This document shows positions 6,865 to 14,563 of a stretch of 30,766 nt of DNA, in pieces. Origin of the DNA: DASUFI01 sp036274635 (GTDB lineage: Bacteria > Planctomycetota > B15-G4); NCBI GenBank assembly GCA_036274635.1, contig DASUFI010000204.1, forward strand, positions 1 through 30,766, read 5' to 3'. The notes under the pieces were generated by a model, which saw only the letters and a list, made by a program, of their open reading frames with translations, was not told the DNA's origin and searched no databases. Within the stretch, counting starts at the first letter, position 1; the number at the start of each line of letters is the position of its first letter. A program made the translations under genes and the position numbers.

Positions 6865-7266
6865 TCAGTGCTGAGTGCCCGGCCGCAGGCTGCGGCGCCG
6901 CGTCACGGCCACCACGCGCTCCACGTCCGGCTGCGGGTGCACGCCCGTCGGGCTGACCGGCCAATCGTGCTCCGTGCGCCGCCGCCCGCGATCTTCGCTC
7001 GCCAGCGGGTTCGGCGGCGGCGCCTCGGTCGGCGGCTGGGGAGAGGACGGACGGGTCGTGCGAGGCGAGGCCTTGGCCGGCGCGGCCTTGCGCGCGGCCC
7101 GCTGGGTGGACGCGGCCGCGGAGGGCTTGCGCTTCGCGCGCTTCGACTTCGCGCGCTTCGCCTTCGCGGGCTTGCGCCGGCTGCCCGCGACCTTGCGCGC
7201 CGGCTTGCCGGACTTGGCCTTCGACTTCTTTCCGCGACGGGTCGGACTGCTCTTGCGCTTGGCCAT
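6865..7266 (-). CDS. Lys/Ala/Arg-rich histone H1-like protein
   Basis: A 133-residue protein. Its first 70 residues are an extremely basic, low-complexity tail made of K/R/A/S/P units (for example KRKSSPTRRGKKSKAKSGK and KAKRAKSKRAKRKPSAA), comparable to bacterial histone H1-like proteins that bind and compact DNA. The C-terminal part is Pro-rich, then polar, and ends VVAVTRRRSLRPGTQH. DNA or RNA binding is an inference from composition. An excellent ribosome-binding site (GGAGGTGAAC before ATG) fixes the start. Its start codon lies 2 bases after the DUF3175 stop, placing it as the last gene of a DUF6496-DUF3175 operon. Confidence 0.75.
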   Translation of the reverse strand: MAKRKSSPTRRGKKSKAKSGKPARKVAGSRRKPAKAKRAKSKRAKRKPSAAASTQRAARKAAPAKASPRTTRPSSPQPPTEAPPPNPLASEDRGRRRTEHDWPVSPTGVHPQPDVERVVAVTRRRSLRPGTQH

Positions 7267-7268
7267 GT

Positions 7269-7610
7269 TCACCTCCGGCGATGGGATGGGCGGGATGCGG
7301 GCCGCGCCGGCGCCCGCCCGAACTGCCGGCGCAGCTCGCGCTGCGCCGCCAGCAGGACGCGCCGTCGCTCGGGGCTGAGCCCGCGGCCCGCGCGATTGCG
7401 GAAGAAAACGAGCATGGACATGGCCGAGCGGAAGGCGGACGCCTTGCGCCGGCGGCTGCGCTCCGCCGAGCGCTTGAGGGACGCGGCGATGCGCCGCGGG
7501 TCGTCCCACGTGAACACGCCCGCATCGAGGTCGAGCGCGTTGCTGCCGCGGGTCACCCGCGCGGACCAGCGGGCCTCGCTCGCGGGCCTGCGGCGGGCCT
7601 TGCGGGTCAT
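7269..7610 (-). CDS. DUF3175-family protein
   Basis: A 113-residue basic protein whose core, NALDLDAGVFTWDDPRRIAA then SLKRSAERSRRRKASAFRSA and MSMLVFFRNRAGRGLSPERR, is the signature of DUF3175. The family is small, widespread in soil and stress-tolerant bacteria, and has no established function. The sequence is predominantly helical with no membrane segment. The ATG overlaps the stop of the upstream DUF6496 gene by 4 bases, and the next gene starts 2 bases after its own stop, so all three are translationally linked. Domain assignment is strong. Confidence 0.85.
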   Translation of the reverse strand: MTRKARRRPASEARWSARVTRGSNALDLDAGVFTWDDPRRIAASLKRSAERSRRRKASAFRSAMSMLVFFRNRAGRGLSPERRRVLLAAQRELRRQFGRAPARPASRPSHRRR

Positions 7611-8062
7611 CGGCGCTCCCGGGCGCGCGTGCGTGCGGCGCGACGGGCGCTGCGACGACGGCTGGCGGCACCGCGCTGCTTGGCCGCGCTGCGCGCCTGG
7701 CGCGCGAGCGAGGCCCGCGACGCCGCCTCCGAGCCCTCGCGCCTCAGCGCGCGCGTCGTCGCCGCGGAGCGCCGCGGGTTCGGTGGCGTCGACTCGCCCG
7801 AGCGCCCCTTCTCCAGGTCGCGCTCTGCGCGCCGGCGCACGCTGGCGGACGCCGTGCCCTTGCGCGGCGGCGGCAGGTCCACGCCCGCACGCCGGGCCTT
7901 CGAGAGGCCGATCGCGATGGCCTGCCTGGTCGAGCGCGCGCCGTGCTTGCCGCTGCGGATGTCCTCCATCTCCTCGCGCACGAACTCACCCGCCTGCGTG
8001 CTGGGCGACTTGCCCTGGCGCTTGTCGCGGCGGGCACGCTGGATGGTCTTCTTGCGGGGCAT
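7607..8062 (-). CDS. DUF6496-family basic protein
   Basis: A 151-residue protein. The first 68 residues (MPRKKTIQRARRDKRQGKSP, then STQAGEFVREEMEDIRSGKH and GARSTRQAIAIGLSKARRAG) match DUF6496, a small basic family found in stress-associated loci. The remaining C-terminal half is a low-complexity Ala/Arg/Ser-rich tail (for example SAAKQRGAASRRRSARRAAR), suggesting nucleic-acid binding. GGGAG precedes the ATG at 8062. It is the first gene of the DUF6496-DUF3175-histone-like operon, and its stop overlaps the next start as ATGA. No molecular function is known. Confidence 0.83.
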   Translation of the reverse strand: MPRKKTIQRARRDKRQGKSPSTQAGEFVREEMEDIRSGKHGARSTRQAIAIGLSKARRAGVDLPPPRKGTASASVRRRAERDLEKGRSGESTPPNPRRSAATTRALRREGSEAASRASLARQARSAAKQRGAASRRRSARRAARTRARERR

Positions 8063-8209
8063 GATGGGTCTCCCTCGGGTTTGCGCCGCACGACCGCGGC
8101 GCGCACGAGGGGCTACGCAAGCGGCGTGCCATCGTCGGGCGGCGCGCGCCTGTCGCCAGCCCGCTGGCGCGAGGCACGACGGCAGCTCGACGGCAGGCTG
8201 CGACCCGGT

Positions 8210-8752
8210 TCAACGCTGCGAGTGACCGTCGGACCGCTCGCGCTTCCTGGCGCCCTTGACCACGCTGATGTCCCCATTGCGCTCGAGGCGCGCGAGCCGC
8301 ACCTGCTCGAAGCGCTCGACGCCGTGCAAGCGCAGGGCCTCCTGCAGGTCGTCCAGGGTCACGTTGGCGCGCCGCATCGCGTCGCGCTGAGGCTGGCCGT
8401 CGCGCAGCAGCGTCTGGGTGCTGCCTTTCACCAGCCACTCGAGGAAGCTCCAGCGCCGCGCGAGCCAGGCCGTGCCGGCGTGCATGCCGACCAGCACCGC
8501 GGAGGCGGCCAGCGTGGGCACGAAGGCCGCGGTCCCGTTGATGCCGCGGCTCACGACCGCGCCGAGGACGACGCTGAGCAGCACGTCCAGGGGCGTGCTG
8601 CCGCCCATGAAGCGCTTGCTGCCGATGCGCACGAGCAGCACGGCCACCACGAAGACCACGGCCGCCCGCAGGCCCATCTGCAGCAGCGTCAGCTGCGCGG
8701 GCTCGCCGTCGGGGCCGAAGGCGTCGCGGATCGCCGAGAGCAGGCCGTCCAT
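8210..8752 (-). CDS. DUF421 (YetF-like) membrane protein
   Basis: A protein of about 180 residues of the DUF421/YetF family. Three hydrophobic segments occupy the N-terminal half (MGLRAAVVFVVAVLLVRIGSKR, shown here as AAVVFVVAVLLVRIG; LDVLLSVVLGAVVSRGI; LAASAVLVGMHAGTAWLARR). A soluble C-terminal domain follows with the family hallmarks GSTQTLLRDGQPQRDAMRRA, LDDLQEALRLHGV and LERNGDISV. YetF-type proteins are linked to sporulation or membrane stress in some bacteria; their biochemical function is unknown. An in-frame GTG at 8779 would add nine residues, but neither candidate has a strong ribosome-binding site. It follows the amine-oxidase gene by 45 bases and precedes the stress-type cluster. 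Confidence 0.85.
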   Translation of the reverse strand: MDGLLSAIRDAFGPDGEPAQLTLLQMGLRAAVVFVVAVLLVRIGSKRFMGGSTPLDVLLSVVLGAVVSRGINGTAAFVPTLAASAVLVGMHAGTAWLARRWSFLEWLVKGSTQTLLRDGQPQRDAMRRANVTLDDLQEALRLHGVERFEQVRLARLERNGDISVVKGARKRERSDGHSQR

Positions 8753-8797
8753 GCGCGGCCCGGGGCGCAAATCGCGCACCGGTGGCCACGCGCAGGG

Positions 8798-10150
8798 TCA
8801 GCGGCGCTGCGCCGTCCCGAGCACGTCGCGCGCCGCGCGCTCGCCGCTGCGCAGCGCGCCCTCGACGGTGCCGGCGTGCTCGCCGTCAGTCGCCTCGCCG
8901 GCGAGGAACAGCGTGCCGCGCAGCGGCCGGGCCAGCTCGCGCCGCGCCGCCTCGCCCCCCACCAGCACCCAGCTGTAGGCGCCGCGCGCGAAGGGGTCGG
9001 CGGACCAATCGTGGACGTGGGCCGCGCGCAGGTGCGAGCCGATGCGCGCCGCCCGCCCGAACACCAAATGCAGACTCTGCAGCGCGAGTTGCACCAGCCG
9101 CTCCCGGTCGCCGGCCGGCAGCCGCGCCGCCCGCGGCCCGCCCGCCCACGCCACCAGCAGCGGCGCCCGCGCGGGCAGCGCCGTCCAGAATGTGGGAAAG
9201 GCCGCCTCCGGCGCGTGGAAGAACGTGGCCTCGCGGAAGCGCTCGCCCTGCAGCTCCTCCCAGAACGGCTTGTCGAAGCGCAGCAGCAGCTTGACGATCG
9301 GCCCCGACGCCAGCCGGGACAGCGCGTGACGCTTGGCGGCCAGCGGCGGCGTGAAGCGAACGAACGCGGCATCGCCGGGCGGCGCCTGCAGCACCCCCAG
9401 GGGCAAGGTCACGATGCAGCGCCGCGCGACGAAGCGCTGCGTGCGGCCGCCCCGCAGCGCGGTGCACTCGACGCCGCGCGCCGACCAGTGCAGCTCGCGC
9501 ACCACCGTCCCGAGCGCGAGCGTCGCTCCGCCGGCGCGCAGCGCGCGCAGCAGCGGCTGCAGCGCCGCCGCGTAGCCACCCAGCGGGCGGAAGGTCGGCG
9601 AGTCCGCGCTGCCGCCGCTCGACCACTCGCGCGCGAGGACCCGCGCGCTCGCGCGCCGCGGATCGGCGGCGTCGAAGCCCTCGGCCAGCAGGCAGGCGAA
9701 CTCCGCCACGCGGCCGGACAGCTCGCGCGAGCGGCTGCGCTCGAGCAGCTCGGCGAAGGAGCGGTCGCGGCCGTGCGTCGCGCGCGTCCGCGCGAGGGCC
9801 CGCTGCAGGCGCGGGAAGAGATCGTCCATGGGCGCGAGGCGACGGCCGCGGCGCAGCCAGTGCTTCTCGGGCAGGTCGACCGCCGGACGCCCCGCGCGCT
9901 CGAGCAGCGCGAAGGTGGAGCGAGCCTCCTGGCCGTGGATGAACTCGGCGCCCAGCTCGAGCGGCAGCCCCAGGCCCGGGGCGCTGCGCGACCAGATGCG
10001 ACCGCCGACGCGCTCGCGCGCCTCGAGCACGACGACAGCCTGCCCCGCCTCGGCCAGCTCCGCAGCCGCCGCGAGGCCCGCCGCGCCGGCGCCGAGGACC
10101 AGCGTGTCACAGCCGCGTCGCGCTGACCGGCGTCCCGGAGCGCGCGCCAT
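8798..10150 (-). CDS. FAD-dependent amine oxidase
   Basis: A 450-residue flavin amine oxidase-family protein. The N-terminal dinucleotide-binding motif is TLVLGAGAAGLAAAAELAEA (Gly cluster at residues 20-26), followed by VVVLEARERVGGRIWS with the usual ERxGGR signature. The substrate domain contains LELGAEFIHG and YAAALQPLLRALRAGGATL, and the C-terminal FAD motif is LFLAGEATDGEHAGTVEGAL. These features place it with monoamine- or polyamine-oxidase-like enzymes, which oxidise amines to imines using O2; the actual substrate is not readable. No signal peptide or Cys flavin anchor is obvious. The ATG lies 2 bases after the helicase stop, so both are in one transcript although no functional link is evident. 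Confidence 0.88.
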   Translation of the reverse strand: MARAPGRRSARRGCDTLVLGAGAAGLAAAAELAEAGQAVVVLEARERVGGRIWSRSAPGLGLPLELGAEFIHGQEARSTFALLERAGRPAVDLPEKHWLRRGRRLAPMDDLFPRLQRALARTRATHGRDRSFAELLERSRSRELSGRVAEFACLLAEGFDAADPRRASARVLAREWSSGGSADSPTFRPLGGYAAALQPLLRALRAGGATLALGTVVRELHWSARGVECTALRGGRTQRFVARRCIVTLPLGVLQAPPGDAAFVRFTPPLAAKRHALSRLASGPIVKLLLRFDKPFWEELQGERFREATFFHAPEAAFPTFWTALPARAPLLVAWAGGPRAARLPAGDRERLVQLALQSLHLVFGRAARIGSHLRAAHVHDWSADPFARGAYSWVLVGGEAARRELARPLRGTLFLAGEATDGEHAGTVEGALRSGERAARDVLGTAQRR

Positions 10151-10152
10151 GG

Positions 10153-11538
10153 TCAGCGGCCGCGCGTGCGCCGGCCCGTGGCCCAGATGCCCGAGGGCTT
10201 CGGCGCGCGGGGCGCCGGCGCGTGCGCGCCGCCCGAGTGCCCGCCGCCATGGCCGGGCCGCGCGGGCCGCTTGCCGCGACCTCCGCCGCCGCCGTGCCGG
10301 CCTCCGCCGCGCCCCCCGCCGTGGCCACCGTGCCCGCCGCGCGGCCCGCCCGCCGGCCCGCCGTGGATGCCCCGCCCGCCGCCGCGCTCGCCGCGCGGCA
10401 TCGCCGGCGCCGCGGCCTCGTAATCGAAGTCCGGCACCGTCACGCGCGGCAGCGACTTGCCCACCGTGCGCTCGATGTCGCGCAGCTCGCCCTCCTCCTC
10501 GCGCGACACGAAGGTGAAGGCCTCGCCCGTCAGCTCGGCGCGGCCAGTGCGGCCCACGCGGTGGATGTAGTCCTCGGGCGCCTTGGGCACGTCGAAGTTG
10601 ACCACGTGACCGAGGGCCTCCACGTCGATGCCGCGCGCGGCGATGTCCGTGGCCACCAGCACGCGGTAGCGGCCGGACTTGAAGCCCTCCAGCGCCTGCG
10701 TGCGCTGGCTCTGGCTGCGGTTGCCGTGGATGCGCTCGGCGCGCACGCCGCCATGCACGAGGAACTTCGCCACGCGGTCGGCGCGGTGCTTGGTGCGCGT
10801 GAACACCAGCGCCTGCTCCATGTCACCGCGCTCGAGGATGGCCAGCAGCAGCGCGGGCTTGAGGTGCTGCGGCACCGGGTACACGGCCTGCGTGATGCCC
10901 GTGGCCGGCGCCGCCTGGCGCTGCAGGTTGAGGCGCACGGGATCGTGCAGCATCTCGCTGGCCAGCGCGCCGATGGGACCGGGCATGGTGGCGCTGAAGA
11001 ACAGCGTCTGCCGCCGCGGCGGCAGGTGCCGCAGCACGCGCTTGATGTCGGGCAGGAAGCCCATGTCGAGCATGCGGTCGGCCTCGTCCAGCACGAGGTG
11101 CCGCAGGCCCGCCAGCTTCGCGTAGGGCTGGCGGAAGTGGTCCAGCAGCCGGCCCGGCGTGGCCACGATCACGTCCACGCCGCTGCGGAAGGCGTGCTCC
11201 TGCGGCGCCATCCCGACGCCGCCGAAGACCGCCGCCGCCGTCACCGGCGTGTGCGCCGCGAGGTCATCGAGGTCGGCTGCGATCTGCGCCGCCAGCTCGC
11301 GCGTCGGCGTCAGCACCAGCGCGCGCGTCGTGCCGCGCTTCTGCTCGATGAGGTGGTGCAGGATGGGCAGCAGGAACGCGGCCGTCTTGCCGCTGCCCGT
11401 CATGGCGCAGGCCAGCACGTCGCGCCCGGACAGGGCCGGAGGGATGGACTGCTCCTGGATGGGCGTGGGCTTGGCGAAGCCCAGGTCCTTGATGCCCTGC
11501 AGCAGGCTGGGGTGGAGCTCGAACTGGCTGAAGGGCAC
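10153..11538 (-). CDS. rhlE: DEAD-box RNA helicase, RhlE type, with Gly/His/Arg tail
   Basis: A 461-residue ATP-dependent RNA helicase. The Q motif region is FAKPTPIQEQSIP, Walker A is MTGSGKT (around residues 47-52), and these are followed by PTRELAAQ, GG, TPGR, DEAD (151-154), SAT (182-184), VFTRTKHRAD, ATDIAARGID and HRVGRTGR (326-333). This organisation is typical of RhlE, which acts in rRNA and mRNA remodelling. Residues about 385-440 form an unusual low-complexity tail of G, H and R repeats (GGPRGGHGGHGGGRGGGRHG), likely to bind RNA non-specifically. The preferred start is the GTG at 11538, with GAGGAT upstream, because homology begins immediately after it; the in-frame extension to 11736 lacks conserved sequence. 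It is followed without a gap by the amine-oxidase gene. Confidence 0.9.
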   Translation of the reverse strand: MPFSQFELHPSLLQGIKDLGFAKPTPIQEQSIPPALSGRDVLACAMTGSGKTAAFLLPILHHLIEQKRGTTRALVLTPTRELAAQIAADLDDLAAHTPVTAAAVFGGVGMAPQEHAFRSGVDVIVATPGRLLDHFRQPYAKLAGLRHLVLDEADRMLDMGFLPDIKRVLRHLPPRRQTLFFSATMPGPIGALASEMLHDPVRLNLQRQAAPATGITQAVYPVPQHLKPALLLAILERGDMEQALVFTRTKHRADRVAKFLVHGGVRAERIHGNRSQSQRTQALEGFKSGRYRVLVATDIAARGIDVEALGHVVNFDVPKAPEDYIHRVGRTGRAELTGEAFTFVSREEEGELRDIERTVGKSLPRVTVPDFDYEAAAPAMPRGERGGGRGIHGGPAGGPRGGHGGHGGGRGGGRHGGGGGRGKRPARPGHGGGHSGGAHAPAPRAPKPSGIWATGRRTRGR

Positions 11539-11673
11539 GGGCGGATCCTCGGGGCTGCCGGGCGCGGCGGGCCTCCGGACCCTCCGGTGCACGATCGCTG
11601 GGCGAGGGCGCCAGTGTGACAGGCGGCTGGCACCGGGCGCCAGAGCGGCGCGCGCCGGCGCCGCGCGCCGAGG

Positions 11674-11688
11674 GAGGAGACTCTCCTC
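11674..11688 (-). promoter_or_regulatory. Short palindrome in the rhlE leader region
   Basis: GAGGAGA-C-TCTCCTC is a perfect 7-base inverted repeat with a one-base centre, about 140 bases upstream of the helicase start. It could be a protein-binding site or the base of a leader hairpin; position is the only support. Confidence 0.3.
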
Positions 11689-11691
11689 GCG

Positions 11692-11726
11692 CGTACAGGA
11701 CGAACTCAGTGATGAACTCCTGTACG
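11692..11726 (-). promoter_or_regulatory. Inverted repeat in the rnfD-like/rhlE intergenic region
   Basis: CGTACAGGA and TCCTGTACG form a perfect 9-base inverted repeat separated by 17 bases. It lies 53 bases after the stop of the RnfD-like gene and about 155 bases before the helicase start, in a 240-base gap that carries no gene. It could terminate the upstream gene or act as a leader or operator element for the helicase. No U-tract follows, which weakens the terminator reading. Confidence 0.4.
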
Positions 11727-11778
11727 TCCGGGCCACGGGACCCTCGCGGTCTCGCTTGCAGGCGGAGCGGCCCCGCCG

Positions 11779-13467
11779 CTAGTGCCTGAGCCGCTCACAC
11801 GCGGGCTCGTAGCCCTGCTCGCAGGCCTTCTCGTAGAGCTGCGCCGCGCGCGCCGGATCCTGCGGGCGGCCGCGGCCCGACTCGCAGGCGAAGCCCAGCA
11901 GGAAGCAGGCCTGCCCGTCGATGCCCGAGGCGCACTGCGACTCGATGCGCGAGAGACCCAGCTCCACGGCCTGGTCGGAGGCCGCCTCTCCCATGAAGAG
12001 GAACTGCCGCGCGAGGTTGTCGCAGCCGTCGAAGTCGCCCTGCTCGCAGGCGCGCTGGAAGCAGTTGGCCGCCGAGGCGTGGTTCTCGGGCAGCAGCTCG
12101 CCCGTCAGATAGAGGATGCCGAGCTGGTTGTAGGCGGGGCCCGAGCCCTTGGCCGCCTCGGTGAGCAGCATCTTCTTGAAGTTGCGCTCCCCCAGCGGCT
12201 TGCCTTCCTCGTAGGCCCTCTTCCAGAAGCCGATGGACGCGCCGGGGTGCGGCGACTCGACGTAGCCCGTGGCCAGCATCGTGCCGAAGACCGCGGTCCA
12301 GCAGCCCATGTGCACCAGGTTGGCGCGCCGCGGGTCGAAGGCCGTCTCCCACCAGCGGTTGAAGCGGCCGACGAGGCCCGAGCGCGCGAGGCGGTCGATG
12401 AGCGGCACGGCCAGGTTCAGGAAGGGCACCGGCAGCAGCTTGTCCCAGAAGAGCGGCACGCCCAGGTTGTCGAGCACGCGGTACAGCGCGAAGTAGATCC
12501 CGCCGTAGAGGGCGCCGAAGATCACGCGCCCCGTGTTGCTGCGCGGCGACGTGGCCGGGTCGGTGATGAGCAGGTGCATGCCGAGGAAGACGGCCGCACC
12601 CATGTTGGCGTTGATGAAGTAGTAGACGCCGGTCTCGTGCGTGTACCCGATGTTGAGCGCGCACAGCGTGCAGACGGCCGACAGCGTCATGAGCGTCACG
12701 CCGAACAGGTACTGCACCACGAGGCCGACCAGGAAGAGCAGCGTGAAGATGTGCGGCGGGTTGTCGAAGCTGGCCGCGATCTCCTTGCCCCACGTGAGCT
12801 GCACCGTGCTGCCCGTGGCGATGAGGGCCACCGCGAACAGGAACTGCCCGAAGGTGGACGGGTTGAAGATGTGCGTCCGGCGCCCCTCGCGCGTCCACTG
12901 CACGAACTGCTTGCCCAGCGCGCCGGCGGCCACCATGGCGAACTGCAGGAAGAACCAGTCGTCGCGGAACCACAGCAGCAGGTTGGTGCTGAGGATGATG
13001 GGCAGAGGTCCGAAGCCCGCGCGCCACGTCGGCCCGCGCGACCAGGTCAGCAGCGCGTCGAAGGCGTAGAGGAAGACGAGCTGCGCGACGATGTTCGGGA
13101 TCTGCTCGTAGGCCGCCGGCGCGTACCAGCCCCAGTAGGCCAGGATCGTGGCCTGCATGCAGCCCTGCACCCAGTGCGCCTTCACGACGCGCAGCTCGGT
13201 GCAGTAGAGGCGCGCGTCCCGCCGCCCCGCCGCCCACAGCGCCAGCGCCCACGCCGCGAGCACGCCGCCGGCGCCGAGGAAGGCGCCCGCCAGGCGCGGG
13301 TTCGCGCGCGCCGCGGGCAGCAGGGCGAAGCCGGCCAGCACGACCGCCGCCGCCAGCGGCAGCGCCGGGATGCGCTCGTGCCAGCGCGGGGCCACGGCGC
13401 GCGCGTCCACGACGCCAGCCGCGGAGCCGGCGCTGCAGGGCAAGGGCACGGGCGAAGCCGGGTTCAC
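11779..13467 (-). CDS. RnfD/NqrB-like membrane protein fused to Sel1-like repeats
   Basis: A 562-residue protein. Residues about 30-410 form a polytopic membrane domain related to RnfD/NqrB subunits of Na+- or H+-translocating oxidoreductases. Support comes from the order of hydrophobic helices and the motif HLLITDPATSPRSNTGRVIF (around 298-317), the region that in RnfD-type proteins surrounds the covalent flavin site. Residues about 437-562 carry Cys-containing Sel1-like repeats (AAKGSGPAYNQLGILYLTGE; AANCFQRACEQGDFDGCDNLA; AAQLYEKACEQGYEPACERL), which normally mediate protein binding. No other Rnf/Nqr subunit is nearby. A GTG at 13467 preceded by GAGGA is the best start; a TTG at 13566 would extend it without homology. 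TAGTCT at 13579-13574 may be the -10 element. Electron transfer is not demonstrated by sequence alone. Confidence 0.8.
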   Translation of the reverse strand: MNPASPVPLPCSAGSAAGVVDARAVAPRWHERIPALPLAAAVVLAGFALLPAARANPRLAGAFLGAGGVLAAWALALWAAGRRDARLYCTELRVVKAHWVQGCMQATILAYWGWYAPAAYEQIPNIVAQLVFLYAFDALLTWSRGPTWRAGFGPLPIILSTNLLLWFRDDWFFLQFAMVAAGALGKQFVQWTREGRRTHIFNPSTFGQFLFAVALIATGSTVQLTWGKEIAASFDNPPHIFTLLFLVGLVVQYLFGVTLMTLSAVCTLCALNIGYTHETGVYYFINANMGAAVFLGMHLLITDPATSPRSNTGRVIFGALYGGIYFALYRVLDNLGVPLFWDKLLPVPFLNLAVPLIDRLARSGLVGRFNRWWETAFDPRRANLVHMGCWTAVFGTMLATGYVESPHPGASIGFWKRAYEEGKPLGERNFKKMLLTEAAKGSGPAYNQLGILYLTGELLPENHASAANCFQRACEQGDFDGCDNLARQFLFMGEAASDQAVELGLSRIESQCASGIDGQACFLLGFACESGRGRPQDPARAAQLYEKACEQGYEPACERLRH

Positions 13468-13649
13468 GCGGGTCCTCGGGCGGGAGACGCGACCGTCGCC
13501 GTCCGCACGAACGACTCGACGGGGGCCCGCGCGCGCAGTCCGGCCGAGGATCGCGCGCGGTCGCAAGCAGCTCAGACTAGGGCCGCTCGCCGCCTCGGGC
13601 CAGCACCGACCGCGCTTCCCGCGCAGACTGGTCCTTCTGCGAGGCGCCC

Positions 13650-14024
13650 TCAGCTGCCCGTGGGCACGATGCCGGCGCCCTCGACCATGAGGATGACCGT
13701 CTTCACCGGCGCCCGCGGACGGTGCGGCACGCCCCGGGGCACCACGAAGCCCTGCCCCGGGCCGAGGTCCACGGTGCGCTCCTGCAGGTCGATGAGGAAG
13801 CGGCCCTCGACCACGTAGAAGAACTCGTCCTCGTCGGCGTGGCTGTGCCAGTGGTACTCGCCCTGCACCACGCCGAGGCGCACGACCGAGTCATTCACGC
13901 GGCAGAGCGTCTGGTTCCACCAGGGATGCGTGACGGCGGCGACCAGCGCGGGCACGTCGATGGTCTGCAGCGGCTCGAACTTGACGTCGAGGTGGGTGTC
14001 GTAGGGGAAGGTGGCGTCGGGCAT
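13650..14024 (-). CDS. Cupin-domain protein
   Basis: A 124-residue single-domain cupin. The metal-binding cupin motif 1 is YHWHSHADEDEFFYVVEGRF (His, His, Glu ligands), and motif 2 follows as GPGQGFVVPRGVPHRPRAP with the final His. Such small cupins act as isomerases, dioxygenases or sugar- or ligand-binding proteins; the substrate is unknown. The ATG at 14024 is favoured over an in-frame codon 11 positions upstream because GGAGA lies 7 bases before it. The frame of the upstream lipoprotein gene runs into this gene by about 130 bases in another phase. The cupin frame itself is complete and well conserved. Confidence 0.85.
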   Translation of the reverse strand: MPDATFPYDTHLDVKFEPLQTIDVPALVAAVTHPWWNQTLCRVNDSVVRLGVVQGEYHWHSHADEDEFFYVVEGRFLIDLQERTVDLGPGQGFVVPRGVPHRPRAPVKTVILMVEGAGIVPTGS

Positions 14025-14563
14025 GGGGACTCTCCAGAGCGGGCCGCATTGTCGCACGAAGGCAACTGCCTACCGATCCGCGGACCACCAGCGAACGAGG
14101 CAGATCCGCCAGCCGTCGACGGACCGGCGACGTTCAGTCTCGGTCCCGCCGGGGCATCCTTGGTGTGGCCCGCGAAGTACAGCCCTGCGACGTGCGGGTC
14201 GTCGAGCTGAGTCATGAAGGCCACCATCTCGCGATCGACCGATCCGAGGACACATTCGACGTCCGGCCGTGATTCGGTCGACGCGTACCATCGCACTTCG
14301 ATCCTGCCGTCGGCCTCGCCCTTCAACGCGCGTTCCGGCAAGACGGCGATCGTCAGGTATTCGCCCGGCGTCGCGGCCACCACGTGCTGGATGTCTTGCT
14401 CTGCAAGCTCGATTCTCCCTACGACGACGAGCGACGACATCGCGACGAGTCTCGCGAGGCTGCGGTCTTCGGCTCTCGGCAGAGTCGGCCGCGAGGCCGG
14501 CGCCGGCGAGCAGGCGGCGAGGCCCGCGAGAAGCAGTGCCGTGCGTAAGATCGGTGCGAGCAC
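13895..14563 (-). CDS. Lipoprotein with eroded C-terminus
   Basis: A GTG at 14563, directly next to the DinB stop and preceded by AGGA, opens a frame with a lipoprotein signal (ILRTALLLAGLAACSPAPAS; lipobox Cys at residue 18). It then encodes a plausible globular domain (SLARLVAMSSLVVVGRIELA; TPGEYLTIAVLPERALKGE; VDREMVAFMTQLDDPHVAGL with YFAGHTKDAP). After about residue 165 the sequence becomes low-complexity Ser/Pro/Arg because it is reading the cupin gene out of frame. The natural end of the protein is therefore missing or displaced; another frame ends at 14070. The domain is not recognised with certainty; the pattern resembles planctomycete proteins that measure or bind something in the envelope. 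The region is less GC-rich than its neighbours. Confidence 0.55.
   Translation of the reverse strand: MLAPILRTALLLAGLAACSPAPASRPTLPRAEDRSLARLVAMSSLVVVGRIELAEQDIQHVVAATPGEYLTIAVLPERALKGEADGRIEVRWYASTESRPDVECVLGSVDREMVAFMTQLDDPHVAGLYFAGHTKDAPAGPRLNVAGPSTAGGSASFAGGPRIGRQLPSCDNAARSGESPCPTPPSPTTPTSTSSSSRCRPSTCPRWSPPSRIPGGTRRSAA

Noticed and set aside
7943..10126. Plus-strand open frame of over 700 codons
   Set aside because: Low-complexity Arg/Ala/Gln-rich translation antisense to DUF6496, DUF421 and amine-oxidase genes; no recognisable domain.
11539..11736. 66-codon N-terminal extension of the helicase
   Set aside because: Arg/Ser/Pro-rich with no helicase similarity; it covers the hairpins, and a GTG with a ribosome-binding site lies at 11538.
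11782..13818. Plus-strand open frame opposite the RnfD-like gene
   Set aside because: Composition is a mirror of the real gene; no motifs or ribosome-binding site.
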